This document shows positions 44,299 to 55,000 of a stretch of 64,000 nucleotides of DNA, one piece after another; position 1 is the first letter of the stretch, and the number at the start of each line of letters is the position of its first letter. Origin of the DNA: Candidatus Kryptoniota bacterium (lineage in GTDB: Bacteria > Bacteroidota > Ignavibacteria > Kryptoniales > JAKASW01); contig DATCTN010000031.1 in the NCBI GenBank assembly GCA_036567965.1, positions 124,001-188,000 on the forward strand, given 5' to 3'. The translations under genes were made by a program, and so were the position numbers. The notes under the pieces were generated by a model. The model had not been told where the DNA came from. It did no database searches and saw nothing but the letters and a program-made list of their open reading frames with translations.

Positions 44299-44306
44299 CG
44301 TTCTGA
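44289..44306. promoter_or_regulatory. Putative LacI-type operator
   Basis: TCAGAA-TCAACG-TTCTGA, 6-base arms with a central AACGTT that resembles the CG-centred core of many LacI-family operators. It covers the -35 of the regulator's own promoter, so binding would block transcription. Confidence 0.4.
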
Positions 44307-44410
44307 ACTTGAAATGAATCCAAGCACGAAAGAAATTAAGTTCTTCGCCGGTGCACTGTCTCAGGAGCTCTTTTCGTCCTCACTCCTTCGGCTCCTCGGC
44401 CGGCTTGTCT

Positions 44411-44426
44411 CGGGAAAAATTTCCCG
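44411..44426. promoter_or_regulatory. Palindrome in the regulator/fucosidase gap
   Basis: CGGGAAA-AA-TTTCCCG, 7-base arms, 2-base centre, midway in the 481-base gap between the LacI-type gene and the first GH29 gene. It may be a second regulatory site. Apart from this, the operator and the two promoters, I see no gene or RNA in the gap. Confidence 0.35.
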
Positions 44427-44573
44427 CTGAGTCAGTCCGGTCGCTTCAAATACTGTCGGAAAAATCTCGCGTCTCTCATTTTGCCAACCGCTAGTCCGCA
44501 TCGATGAGGGTGCGGAGTCGCGCAATAAGACGTTCCTTCACAAGGACATCAATCAAATCTTTCCAGGTAAGTC

Positions 44574-44602
44574 TTGACATTAAAGGGGTGTTTGCCTAAA
44601 AT
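44574..44602 (+). promoter_or_regulatory. Promoter of the fucosidase cluster
   Basis: TTGACA (44574-44579), exactly 17 bases, TAAAAT (44597-44602), about 84 bases before the GH29 ATG. This is the best sigma70-like match in the window, with a perfect -35. Confidence 0.7.
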
Positions 44603-44685
44603 CGATGGGTTTAATGGGACAGCGAACAAACTCGAGTTAAGAAACGCACATTCAAAGACCTGCACCAAGCCGCCAAAAGAGAGCG

Positions 44686-46248
44686 ATGACGAGGAGTACC
44701 ACAACGACTCACCTGCTATTCTGTCTTTTCACTTTCGCTCTAGTGAATCCGTTTTCGAGCGCATTCGCCCAGGAAAAGAAATTTAACTTCGTCGCGATCG
44801 GTCGAACCGACACTAAGTCAGAAATCATCACCAAGGCAGCGAATGTTGTTCCGACAACGGAGCAGTACGAGTGGCAGAAGATGGAGTGTATCGCGTTCGT
44901 CCACTTCGGTATGAACACGTTCACTGAGACACAGATTGGGAGCGGACATGCGGATCCGAATCTGTTCGATCCAACCGGGCTCGACTGCGATCAATGGGCA
45001 CGCGTCCTCAAAAACGCCGGAATGAAAATGGCAATCCTCACCGCGAAACACCACGACGGTTTCTGTCTCTGGCCAAGCAGATTTACGGACTACTCGGTCA
45101 AGAGCAGCCGATGGAAGAACGGGAAGGGAGATGTCGTTAAAGAATTTGTCGACGCGTGCAGGAAGCACGGACTCAAGGTGGGTCTTTATCTTTCTCCATG
45201 GGACAGAAACAATACGGCGTACGGCACTCCCGCTTACAACACTTATCTCATGAACCAGCTGCGCGAGCTTCTATCTAATTACGGGAAGATAAGTGAAGTC
45301 TGGTTCGACGGTTACCGTGGACCTGGTGCGAAGCCGGAGTCTTACCACTGGCACGGGCATTACCGGCTGATCAGGCAGCTCCAACCAGATGCTCTGATCG
45401 CCGTAATGGGTCCCGACGTTCGGTGGGTCGGAACCGAATCAGGTTACGGCAGGGAGACCGAGTGGGATGTAATTCCGCTCGACGTGAACGGTGAAAATAT
45501 ATCGAAGGAAGAAGACGGCGATCACCCGCTTGACAGCATTTTTATCCCGCGCAACTATATGGGAGATGATCTCGGCAGCAGAGATTCGTTGTACAGCGCG
45601 AGCGCGTTGTTCTGGTATCCCGCGGAGACCGATGTGTCCATCCGGCCCGGCTGGTTCTACGACTCGTCGCAGGACACATCCGTCAAGTCCGTCGATCAGC
45701 TTGTCGACATTTACTTCAACTCTGTCGGGAAGAATTCCGTTTTGCTTCTCAACGTTCCTGCAGACAAAAGGGGACTGATCTCGGATTACGACATAAAAGC
45801 GCTTGACGGATTTCACAGAGTTCTCAAAAAGACATTTAGCGTCAACCTCTCAAGCGATGCGATTGTCAGGCATGGCGGGGAGAAGGGATTGAAGTATGCT
45901 AAACTGTTCGGTGATCATAGATTCTGGTCGGGTCCGGATAATACCGATACGAGTTCTCTGGAATTCGACCTCAAAGGTGAAAAGACATTCGATGTCGCGA
46001 TGCTTCAGGAAGAAATAACCGTAGGCCAGAGGATTGAGAAGTTTCACGTCGATTATTGGGACGAAGGCGGTTGGAAGAAGCTTACTGAGGGAACAACAGT
46101 TGGGTATAAAAGACTCTTGCGATTTAAGCCCGTCAAGACTTCTCGCGTACGGTTGGTAATTGAGAGTTCGAGACTCAATCCGACGCTCGCGAATTTCGGA
46201 TTGTACATGCTTCCGGAACGATACGTTCAGTTCTCACACTCCGAATGA
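44686..46248 (+). CDS. GH29 alpha-L-fucosidase with C-terminal galactose-binding-like domain
   Basis: 520 residues. The signal peptide ends near SSAFAQ (29). The GH29 barrel contains FVHFGMNTFT, LTAKHHDGFCLW (the family H-H-D-G-F-x-x-W block) and the nucleophile D208 in EVWFDGYRG. The last 150 residues (GLKYAKLFGDHRFWSG...VRLVIESSRLNPTLANFGLYM) resemble an F5/8-type C or related beta-sandwich domain. It probably removes alpha-fucose from glycans. The layout resembles the broad GH29 branch; linkage cannot be read. It heads the region-4 plus-strand genes under the promoter at 44574. Confidence 0.88.
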   Translation: MTRSTTTTHLLFCLFTFALVNPFSSAFAQEKKFNFVAIGRTDTKSEIITKAANVVPTTEQYEWQKMECIAFVHFGMNTFTETQIGSGHADPNLFDPTGLDCDQWARVLKNAGMKMAILTAKHHDGFCLWPSRFTDYSVKSSRWKNGKGDVVKEFVDACRKHGLKVGLYLSPWDRNNTAYGTPAYNTYLMNQLRELLSNYGKISEVWFDGYRGPGAKPESYHWHGHYRLIRQLQPDALIAVMGPDVRWVGTESGYGRETEWDVIPLDVNGENISKEEDGDHPLDSIFIPRNYMGDDLGSRDSLYSASALFWYPAETDVSIRPGWFYDSSQDTSVKSVDQLVDIYFNSVGKNSVLLLNVPADKRGLISDYDIKALDGFHRVLKKTFSVNLSSDAIVRHGGEKGLKYAKLFGDHRFWSGPDNTDTSSLEFDLKGEKTFDVAMLQEEITVGQRIEKFHVDYWDEGGWKKLTEGTTVGYKRLLRFKPVKTSRVRLVIESSRLNPTLANFGLYMLPERYVQFSHSE

Positions 46249-46309
46249 AGTCCCGAAACTTTCTTGCCGTCCATTTCCGAATTAGAATCTATCTGTCGGG
46301 AAAAATAAA

Positions 46310-48556
46310 ATGAGAGAAATTGCCGTCGTGATCTTGTTAATGGTTGTGTTCGGTTCTGCGACAACTGTTGCGCAGTCGTCGATAAACGTCATCCCGAAAC
46401 CCGATTCAGTCGTGTATATAAATGGTGCGTTCCGATATTCGGCCGCGTCCGTGATCTCTTCTGATGATAACCTGGGGAAACTTGCAGAGTATCTGTCGGA
46501 ACAATTGGCGCTGTTTACAAAAATCTCTCCCGCGCTGGTCGGAGGAAAAAGCACCGACGGATCTGGGCTGATCACTTTAGATATTGATTCCACTTCAGCA
46601 CCCGCGAATCCTGAATCTTATAAGCTCGACATATCACGGGAGAAAATAGCGTTGACGGCGAGAACTGAGGCAGGACTCTTCAGGGGCATCCAGACACTCC
46701 TGCAGATATTTCCGCCGGCGGACTCGTTGGCACCGCAAGAAGTATATCTGATTCCATGCTGCACGATCATCGATCATCCCAGGTTCTCCTGGCGCGGACT
46801 CAACCTCGATTGTTGCAGACACTTCATGACGAAGGACTTCATCAAGAGATATATCGACCTCCTTGCTTATTACAAGTTCAACATACTTCACTGGCATCTC
46901 ACTGATGATCAGGGCTGGCGGATCGAGATCAAGAAATATCCGAGACTTACTCAGGTAGGCGCATGGCGAAAGGAACCGGACGGTTCGGTATATGGAGGAT
47001 TCTACACTCAGGAGGACATCAGAGAAATTGTGGCTTACGCCGAGAGCAGATACATAAATGTAGTCCCCGAGATAGAGATGCCGGGACATTGTATGGCATC
47101 CCTCGCGGCATATCCCGAGAATTCCTGTACCGGAGGCCCGTTCGATGTGGGCATACAGTGGGGCGTATACAAAGATGTTTACTGTGCAGGAAGGGATTCG
47201 ACATTCATTTTCCTTGAGAATATCCTCGATGAAGTGATGCAGCTTTTCCCGTCTCACTACATTCACATCGGAGGTGACGAAGTGCCGAAGGACCGCTGGA
47301 AAGCGTGCCCACGTTGCCAGAGGCGCATCAAGGACAACAATCTCAAGGACGAAGAAGAATTGCAGAGTTACTTCATCAAGAGGATTGAGAAATATGTCGA
47401 ATCGAAGGGAGGAGAGATAATCGGCTGGGACGAAATACTTGAGGGCGGTCTGGCTCCTGGCGCGACGGTGCAATCGTGGCGGGGTGTCGATGGAGCGATT
47501 CAGGCGGCACAGAGCAAACACAACACGATTGTGTCTCCCGGCGACTACGCGTATTTCGATAGGAGTGTGGATGAGCTGGATCTGGATACCGTGTACTCAT
47601 TCAACCCGGTCCCTGCCGGTCTTTCTCCCGACGAATCGAAGTATGTCCTGGGCACGGAGGCAAACATGTGGAGCGAAAGGGCGCCGCAGGAAACGGTCGA
47701 CAGCAAACTCTTCCCGCGCATTCTTGCACTTTCGGAAGTCGGCTGGACTGAACTCCGTAAGAAAGACTATAAAGAATTTCATAACAGGCTGGAGGGTCAG
47801 TACGAACGCCTCTCGTGCCTTGGCGTCGATTACGGCCTTGAAAGAAAAGCGATCGGATATAAGACGTACTTCGATGAAGTGAAAAAGGACTTCACGATTG
47901 AACTTGAGTCGCTGCAGGCGGGAACGAAAATCCGTTACACGCTCGACGGAGGCATACCTTCTCTCTCTTCGCCGCTGTACGAATCGCCTTTAACCGTTAA
48001 GGGGACTTCCCAGCTCATTGCACAATCGGTGATGAACGGAAAACTCGTTGGAAATCCAATCGATCTTGCATTCATGATTTCTAAAACCCTAAATGCGAGT
48101 GTCTCATTAAACATCCCGTTCTGGCGAAAATATCCTGCAAGTGGAGCCGGCTCTCTTGTCGACGGAGTGCGGGGAACGATGGACTTCCGGGACGGACTGT
48201 GGCAGGGTTACGAAGGAGTGGATATTGACGCAGTGATTGACCTCGGCAGACAAACCGAGATTTCCCAAATTGGTGCCGGCTTCTATCAGAATACAAGCTC
48301 GTGGATCTTCATGCCCGACAGCGTGGTGTTCTCGGTCTCGACTGACGGCGTGAAGTACAATCAATTGGGAGTTGCAAGGAATGATGTCCCCCAGAAGGAC
48401 CCCGATCCTGTGAAAAAAGATTTTACTCTGGAATTCGGCAAACAGAATATACGATTCCTGAGAGTTCAGGCGAAGAATATAGGCGTCTGCCCTCCATGGC
48501 ACGAGGGAGCTGGAGGAAAGGCCTGGCTTTTCATCGATGAGGTATATGCCAATTGA
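46310..48556 (+). CDS. GH20 beta-N-acetylhexosaminidase with chitobiase-C and discoidin-like domains
   Basis: 748 residues. The signal peptide ends near TVAQ (22). A GH20b domain (24-153) precedes the barrel: RGLNLDCCRHFM, LHWHLTDDQGWRIEIKKYP, and the catalytic pair D323-E324 in HIGGDEVPKDRW. After the barrel comes a chitobiase C-terminal-like module (IRYTLDGGIPSLSSPLYESPL) and an F5/8-type domain ending KNIGVCPPWHEGAGGKAWLF. The same two-module end, nearly identical at the tail, is on the GH92 enzyme at 55623. The enzyme releases terminal GlcNAc or GalNAc using the substrate acetamido group as nucleophile. In this set it would strip GlcNAc after galactose is removed. Confidence 0.92.
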   Translation: MREIAVVILLMVVFGSATTVAQSSINVIPKPDSVVYINGAFRYSAASVISSDDNLGKLAEYLSEQLALFTKISPALVGGKSTDGSGLITLDIDSTSAPANPESYKLDISREKIALTARTEAGLFRGIQTLLQIFPPADSLAPQEVYLIPCCTIIDHPRFSWRGLNLDCCRHFMTKDFIKRYIDLLAYYKFNILHWHLTDDQGWRIEIKKYPRLTQVGAWRKEPDGSVYGGFYTQEDIREIVAYAESRYINVVPEIEMPGHCMASLAAYPENSCTGGPFDVGIQWGVYKDVYCAGRDSTFIFLENILDEVMQLFPSHYIHIGGDEVPKDRWKACPRCQRRIKDNNLKDEEELQSYFIKRIEKYVESKGGEIIGWDEILEGGLAPGATVQSWRGVDGAIQAAQSKHNTIVSPGDYAYFDRSVDELDLDTVYSFNPVPAGLSPDESKYVLGTEANMWSERAPQETVDSKLFPRILALSEVGWTELRKKDYKEFHNRLEGQYERLSCLGVDYGLERKAIGYKTYFDEVKKDFTIELESLQAGTKIRYTLDGGIPSLSSPLYESPLTVKGTSQLIAQSVMNGKLVGNPIDLAFMISKTLNASVSLNIPFWRKYPASGAGSLVDGVRGTMDFRDGLWQGYEGVDIDAVIDLGRQTEISQIGAGFYQNTSSWIFMPDSVVFSVSTDGVKYNQLGVARNDVPQKDPDPVKKDFTLEFGKQNIRFLRVQAKNIGVCPPWHEGAGGKAWLFIDEVYAN

Positions 48557-48715
48557 GACGATCAGATCCGTGAGTCAAACAAGGATGCATAACTTAATAC
48601 CGATCTCGCAAGACATACGCCCTGCTGGATGTACCGGATCATCGGCTGGTGTAAGTGGTGTGTATGAAGTTAAAGGGCTGTCTGTTGTGAAATGTCCAAT
48701 GGGAGAAGTGTACAG

Positions 48716-50161
48716 ATGAAAAGGACCGCCTTGGTAGTTTTGTTCTTAATGCTGGCTAGCGGGTTGTCGTTCGGCCAGGACTATTTGCAAAAGTATTACC
48801 CTGAGACCGACACGCTGGTACTGGGGAATCTCCATAAGTGGCAAGGAAACAAGTTCGGTCTCCTCATGCATTGGGGCACGTACAGTCAATGGGGCGTTGT
48901 TGAATCGTGGTCGATCTGTTCGGAAGACGAAGGATGGGAAAAGAGACGAGACTCGAATTATACGGAATACAAAACACGGTACCAGGACCTGATAAAGACT
49001 TTCAATCCGGTGAAGTTTAATCCTGCAAAATGGGCTGAAGCTGCTGAAGACGCAGGAATGAAATACGTCGTGTTCACGACAAAGCATCACGACGGGTTTT
49101 GCATGTTTGATACGAAAACGACCGATTACAAAATCACTGGGCCCGATTGTCCGTTTCACACCGATCCCCGCGCAAATATCGCAAAGGAAATTTTTGACGC
49201 GTTCAGAAAAGACGGATTCATGATTGGCGCCTATTTCTCGAAACCTGACTGGCATTCTCCATACTACTGGTGGCCGAACTTCGCTACGCCTGACAGAAAT
49301 CCTAATTACAGCATCAGACGTCATCCCGACAGGTGGCAGAAGTTTGTCGAGTACACGCAGGCTCAAATTAACGAGCTCATGTCCGATTATGGCCGCATCG
49401 ATATTCTCTGGCTGGACGGCGGATGGGTGCGGCAGAAAACCGATGCGGAAATTACTGAAGAGAAATTGAGCGCGGATTATCCGGTGTTTCCGCAGAGTCA
49501 GGACATCGACATGCCGCTCATTGTCAGAGATGCCAGGGAAAAACAACCCGGACTGATTGTCGTCGACCGTGCTGTGCCGGGTCCGGATCAGGACTATCTT
49601 ACGCCGGAGAATACCGTCCCGGATCACCCGCTTCCGTATCCGTGGGAAACATGCATGCCGATGGCGACAAGCTGGTCGTACGTCCCACATGACAAGTATA
49701 AATCAGTCGGCGAATTGATACATCTGTTGGTCGATATTGTTTCGAAAGGCGGAAATTTTCTCGTTAATATCGGCCCGGGACCTGATGGTGAATTCGATCC
49801 GGTCGCTTACGAGAGACTTAAAGGAATCGGCGAATGGATGAAGATCAACGGCGAGGCGATATACAAGACTCATCCCGTCGCGCCATATAAAGATGGAAAA
49901 GTCTGCTTGACTCAGCTCGATGACGGAACAACCTACGCAATATATCTTGCGGATAAAGATGAGACTAATCCCCCTCCGAAAATATGGATGTCTGAATTTT
50001 GTCCTGAGAGCGGGGCAAAGGTCACACTTCTCGGCTCAAACAGCGAACTCATTTGGGAGAAGGTGGGGAATGGATTCGAAGTGGAGGTGCCCTCGTCATA
50101 TCAACAGCATCCTCCGTGCAAGTACGCGTGGGTACTGAAGATTTCCGGCCAGCATAAATGA
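48716..50161 (+). CDS. Second GH29 alpha-L-fucosidase
   Basis: 481 residues from the ATG at 48716 (GGGAGAAG nine bases upstream). The signal peptide ends near SFGQ (21). The motifs are FGLLMHWGTYSQWG, FTTKHHDGFCMFDTKTTDY and the nucleophile D234 in DILWLDGGWV. The Gly-rich block GGNFLVNIGPGPDGEF ends the barrel. It is shorter than the first GH29 and differs in the catalytic loop (LDGGW versus FDGYR), so the two belong to different branches and may target different fucose linkages. The 159-base gap before it contains nothing I recognise. It overlaps the GH35 start by four bases (ATGA), showing coupling. Confidence 0.9.
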   Translation: MKRTALVVLFLMLASGLSFGQDYLQKYYPETDTLVLGNLHKWQGNKFGLLMHWGTYSQWGVVESWSICSEDEGWEKRRDSNYTEYKTRYQDLIKTFNPVKFNPAKWAEAAEDAGMKYVVFTTKHHDGFCMFDTKTTDYKITGPDCPFHTDPRANIAKEIFDAFRKDGFMIGAYFSKPDWHSPYYWWPNFATPDRNPNYSIRRHPDRWQKFVEYTQAQINELMSDYGRIDILWLDGGWVRQKTDAEITEEKLSADYPVFPQSQDIDMPLIVRDAREKQPGLIVVDRAVPGPDQDYLTPENTVPDHPLPYPWETCMPMATSWSYVPHDKYKSVGELIHLLVDIVSKGGNFLVNIGPGPDGEFDPVAYERLKGIGEWMKINGEAIYKTHPVAPYKDGKVCLTQLDDGTTYAIYLADKDETNPPPKIWMSEFCPESGAKVTLLGSNSELIWEKVGNGFEVEVPSSYQQHPPCKYAWVLKISGQHK

Positions 50162-51975
50162 AAAGAATATTTCTCGTCCTCAGTTTTCTTGCTGCTGTTG
50201 TCTCCGCCCGTGAGACACGGCATTCGTTCGCGATTTCAGGAAACAATTTTCTGCTCGACGGTAAACCATTTCAGATCATCAGCGGCGAGATGCATTTCTC
50301 CAGAATACCGAGAGAGTACTGGCGGTCGCGTCTACGGATGGCGAAAGCCATGGGATTGAACACGGTCTGCACTTATGTTTTCTGGAACGTCGAGGAACCC
50401 GAAAAGGGAAAATTCAATTTTAAAAGAGGCGCTGATGTTGCCGCATTCGTACGAATTGCCCAGGAGGAAGGACTCTGGGTACTGGTACGGCCAAGCGCCT
50501 ACGCGTGCGCCGAATGGGAATTCGGCGGGTATCCTTACTGGCTCCTTAACGAAAAGGGAATGAAGGTACGAAGCCGTAATCCGGATTTCATGAAGCTGAT
50601 GAAAAATTACTATGAACGACTCGGCAAGGAGCTCGCCCCGCTGCAGGTGACGAATGGCGGACCGATTCTGATGGTCCAGATTGAGAATGAATATGGCTCT
50701 TACGGAAATGATAAGAAATATTTGATGATGAATGAGCAACTGATGCGCGATGCAGGATTTGATGTTCCGTTTTATACTCTCGACGGGATCGACAGGGTCT
50801 CCATGGGATCTGTCGAAGGGGCGCTTCCTGCTGTCGACGGGTCGACCGACGTCGAACAAATCGAAGATACGGTCCGGACCTATCACAACGGGTCGGGTCC
50901 GTTTTTCATCGGAGAGTGGTATCCCGGCTGGTTTGACGACTGGGGAAAGCCGTTCAACACCGTGTCCGCGAAAGTATGCGCAGAACAGCTTGACACGATC
51001 ATTGCACATGGTCTGTCGGTAAATATGTATATGGCGCATGGTGGTACAACCCGTGCGTTCATGAACGGGGCGAACTATTCGGATGACAATCCTTATTCAC
51101 CTCAGATCAGCAGCTACGATTACGACGCGCCCATAGACGAAGCTGGGCATGCTACACCCAAATATTTTGCTCTGCGGAAAGTGATCCGAAAATTTCTTTC
51201 TGACAGCTCGAAGATTCCGCCTGTCCCGGCAGTGGAGAACATTATCGATATTCGCGGGTTCAAACTACGGTACTCCTCGGATATCGTGCACTTCCTTCCA
51301 AAACCCGCCCGCTCGAGAGTCCCCCTGACATTTGAGGAACTTCACCAGCCGTACGGTTATGTCCTGTATTCGAGCAGTCTTATTGGCCCGCTGAAAGGGG
51401 CACTTCACATAGTTCACCTGAGGGATTTTGGAATTGTATTTGTCGACGGGAAACGCGTCGCGGTCCTGGATAGACGCCTGGGTCAGGATAGCTGCGAAAT
51501 TGAGCTGGCAAAGGGTGAAAACAAGATCGACATATTCGTCGAGAACCTGGGACGAATAAACTACGGCAAGTATATAAATGATAATTGCAAAGGGATTACT
51601 GATTCCGTTTCCATAGACGGAAAAAAAATCGACGGTTGGAAAATTTACGGTTTCCCAATGACAGTCCAGCCGGAAGTCGGTATCTCACGAGAGAAGCGCT
51701 CTGATTACCCGGCCGTACTCGAAGGGGACTTTGTGCTCGAGAAAGTCGGAGACGCATTCCTCGACATGCGGGAGTTCGGAAAGGGAGTTGTCTGGGTAAA
51801 CGGTCACAACCTCGGAAGATACTGGAACATCGGACCGCAGCAGACGCTCTACGTTCCCGCGCCATGGCTCAAGATTGGGAGAAACACGATCGCAGTCTTC
51901 GAAGAGCTCAAGACCGGACAGGACTCGATCGGTTCACTCACTTCTCCGATCCTCAACGAGTTGAAATCGAATTAG
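50158..51975 (+). CDS. GH35 beta-galactosidase
   Basis: 605 residues, the typical length. Signal peptide 1-17. The family motifs are LDGKPFQIISGEMHFSRIP, YVFWNVEEPEKGKFNF, VQIENEYGSYG with acid/base E178, and FIGEWYPGWFDDWG with nucleophile E253. Two C-terminal beta-domains follow (GPLKGALHIVHLRDFGIVFVDG... and GKGVVWVNGHNLGRYWNIGPQ), as in GH35 of Bacteroidota. It cleaves terminal beta-galactose. It is translationally coupled to the second fucosidase, which fits removal of fucose and galactose from the same chain. It converges with the GH38 gene with only 31 bases between. Confidence 0.93.
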   Translation: MKRIFLVLSFLAAVVSARETRHSFAISGNNFLLDGKPFQIISGEMHFSRIPREYWRSRLRMAKAMGLNTVCTYVFWNVEEPEKGKFNFKRGADVAAFVRIAQEEGLWVLVRPSAYACAEWEFGGYPYWLLNEKGMKVRSRNPDFMKLMKNYYERLGKELAPLQVTNGGPILMVQIENEYGSYGNDKKYLMMNEQLMRDAGFDVPFYTLDGIDRVSMGSVEGALPAVDGSTDVEQIEDTVRTYHNGSGPFFIGEWYPGWFDDWGKPFNTVSAKVCAEQLDTIIAHGLSVNMYMAHGGTTRAFMNGANYSDDNPYSPQISSYDYDAPIDEAGHATPKYFALRKVIRKFLSDSSKIPPVPAVENIIDIRGFKLRYSSDIVHFLPKPARSRVPLTFEELHQPYGYVLYSSSLIGPLKGALHIVHLRDFGIVFVDGKRVAVLDRRLGQDSCEIELAKGENKIDIFVENLGRINYGKYINDNCKGITDSVSIDGKKIDGWKIYGFPMTVQPEVGISREKRSDYPAVLEGDFVLEKVGDAFLDMREFGKGVVWVNGHNLGRYWNIGPQQTLYVPAPWLKIGRNTIAVFEELKTGQDSIGSLTSPILNELKSN

Positions 51976-52006
51976 GCCGCTTCCGGCTCTCGGCCGGGTC
52001 TCTTCT

Positions 52007-55000
52007 TCACTTTATCCGGATAATCTTCAATTCGTTCGGACTAAATGTAATTTCGGAAGAAGGATGTCCGATCGTCTCCTGAAGGCTGTTGACTTCGATG
52101 ACGGATTTTCCAGGAAGAGGTTTGAGGAGCTGTGTAATATCAAGCTTTGTACCTTTGCCTTCTTTCTCCCTCATGTAGAGGATGTCGCCGTTGCCATCCC
52201 ATGCCGGCCGGGCCAAAACAAGCATCAGGTCCGGGTTCCCGAAGTCTAGAAATGATTTCGAACCGATTTCACTTCCTTTGGAGCTTCCTTCATTCGTTGT
52301 CGCCACGAGAGGCATGCGTGAACTCCATCCGAAATCATCGGCAAACCCGATCGAAGTATCGGCAGTGGAAGTAATCTCGTATCGCCACTCCATTCCGCCT
52401 TCCTGGCTCGCGACAAAGTTCGTTGTCCAGTAGTTGTTCAACACCCATGAGTAGATGTAGGGCTTCTCATAACTCGAGACTTCCTGGAATTTCCCGACGT
52501 TGATGTCGCCGAATTCCATTATCGGAATTTCAGGACTGCTTATGACGATTTGACCCGCGCCTCCACGGACCGTTGCGAAATTCTGTACGCCATCCCAGTC
52601 CGACGCCGACCCGGGAAGCTGGTCACGTCCTGGTACGACTGTACCACCCTGTGCTTCAAATGAGATTTGACCGGCGGCCATCGAAAACGGGAACGCTACG
52701 TACGCACCCTCCGGCGATAAAACTTCTTTCTTCTTCATCGAGTAGACCAGCTCGATTTGCTTCTCTTGCTTGTAAAGTCTTACCTCACACGTGATCCCGC
52801 TGCTGTCGGCACACTGTGGGAGTTGACCGGTTATGTCGACGCTTGTCCACACCGGGCCGTCGATGATTTTTCCGAATTCGATCTTGTTCATCGATGTCCT
52901 GGTGTAATGGTCGACTAAGTGTCTCGAAATTCCTTCCCTGTCGGGGAGTGTTTCGTAAATAAATTCGCCGAGCTTCCATGGAGCGCCGGTGTCGACTATT
53001 TGCAGGTTGTTCGATTTGTCGATGACGCTGCGGATTGCTCCGGCAGTTGTGTCGAACTCGATGGTGTAAAACTTGTTCTCGAGTTTTCCGTGAAACTCCT
53101 GTTCAGGATAGGTAGGAGCTGGAGAGGTGCTCGCTTCGATCTTGAACGATTTATACCCGAACGCGGGAACGTCTGTAACATTGAGCGCCCAATAATTTCC
53201 TTCTGCGCGGCGCGCAAGGAGCTGTGCGGGAACGTCATTCCCATCCTGGTCAACTATTTTGAAAGCATTGCCGGCGGGGAGCATGCCGTTGAAAATGAAC
53301 GCGTCGGTCACGCCCGATCTCTTGAAACTCATGGTGTTGAAGACTGTCGCCGTCGGTGTCGTAGAGGCCGGAAGATATGGACGTAAAAGTGCGATTGCTT
53401 CGTTCTCCAGAATACCGTCGAGCCTGTATGAATTCCAGGCAAATGCACGTTTCTCGTTCCATTGAACGGTGGAATTGTAGGACAGCGGATCGGAAATGCT
53501 CTCGGCCGCTCCGAATGTGTGCTCGTCATAGAAGACATTAGATTCGTTGATCGTCCTGAGATTGTCCGACAACGCGGGTTTTGGCTTTGCTCCAAGGAGT
53601 TGTGCCATAGCCACGAGTCCCTGGTCCGCTATGAACTCTGCCTGCTCGTCCCTCACATGCGCCGTCTCATTCTCGGCTGAACCGAATCCATCTATCCACC
53701 AGTCGGGCCATGCAAGTCTGTATGTCGGCAGATCGGCAGAGTGGTCCTTAGCGATGTAGTCGAAGTATTCCCCGATTGTGGTGAGCTCGAGTTTTGGCCA
53801 TTCATATTTCTCATTCCATTCCCGGACGAGGTCGCATGCCTTGATTGACGGTGGCGCGTTATCGGTGTAGTATCCGAGAAATTGCAGCATCGTCCTGTCA
53901 TACGGATATCCCTTTCCTTCCAGCGATTTCAAATATCTGAAAAGATTTTCGGAGAACGAGCCCATGTCGCCGTTCAGTATCCCGAGATTGTCGGCGTACA
54001 TGTAGTGCTCGCCGCGGTACGCGAGCACCTTGCTTCCCGAAGGCGATTCCCACCAGAATGCCGTCGGTCTATTGAATGGCTCCAGCGCCCGGTCGGTGTT
54101 CTGTCCCATTGTGAAATATTTTACTCCGGCGCTTGCCAGATAATCGGGAAGACACCACGCCGCGCCATTCACATCGTCCTGCATCGCTGTCCTCACCGGG
54201 ATCCCGTGCGACTCGAATTCCTTTATCGTCTCCATCATGTTGGCGACAGTCGGTTCGTCGAGTAAATCCGACATGTTAAGGAAGAGACCTGTTACTTCGA
54301 TACGACCTTCTTTGATTCGGGCAAGCAGGCGTTCGATTTGTTTTTCGGGACGAGTGCGCAGATATTCTCTCACAGCCCAGGCGGTCTCACACGTCCAGTG
54401 GAATTTTGCGGCGTTCTGATACTTGTCCGTCTCATCACAAAAGTCGAGCGCCTCATCGATGTATCTAAGATGAGCTGCCATTATTTCGTTCTGCGGTCTG
54501 GTGTAGCCGACATCCGTGTGGGTATGCTCAACAAGATATACGGTCCACTTCCTGATCGGGTTCAAGGTGATTTTCTTGCTGATGGCCTTTCCGTCCATTG
54601 CAATTTTAGCCGAAACCTGTGTCGCGGTGTCAACTTGAGGGTAATCGATTTGAAATGAATTGTATCCGGGTTCGATTGTGAAATTCTGGATGATACCTCC
54701 TGGCAGCGTGACCGTCGCGGCGGCGGCCTTCCCGAGGTGGACGAAATCAAATTCAACGGGTTCAAGGATTTTATCGTTCTTCTTCAGGAGTGCCTCTATT
54801 TGTTTTACTTCGATGTTCTCTTCCACCTGCGCCTCGAATGTCATGTACCATGACGTGCTTCCGGCATTCTCCCCGGAGATTCTTATCGTTTGTCGACTGT
54901 CGGATGCAATCAGATCACGCCGAAGTTTCAGGATCGCGTACCCCATTACATCATTGTATCTGTCTTTCAAGGTCGGAATAAATGTGAGCGAGGAACTATC

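Noticed and set aside
51976-52006. Hairpin CCGGC-N5-GCCGG between the converging GH35 and GH38 genes
   Set aside because: Five-base arms with no T-run; too weak to call a terminator on either strand.
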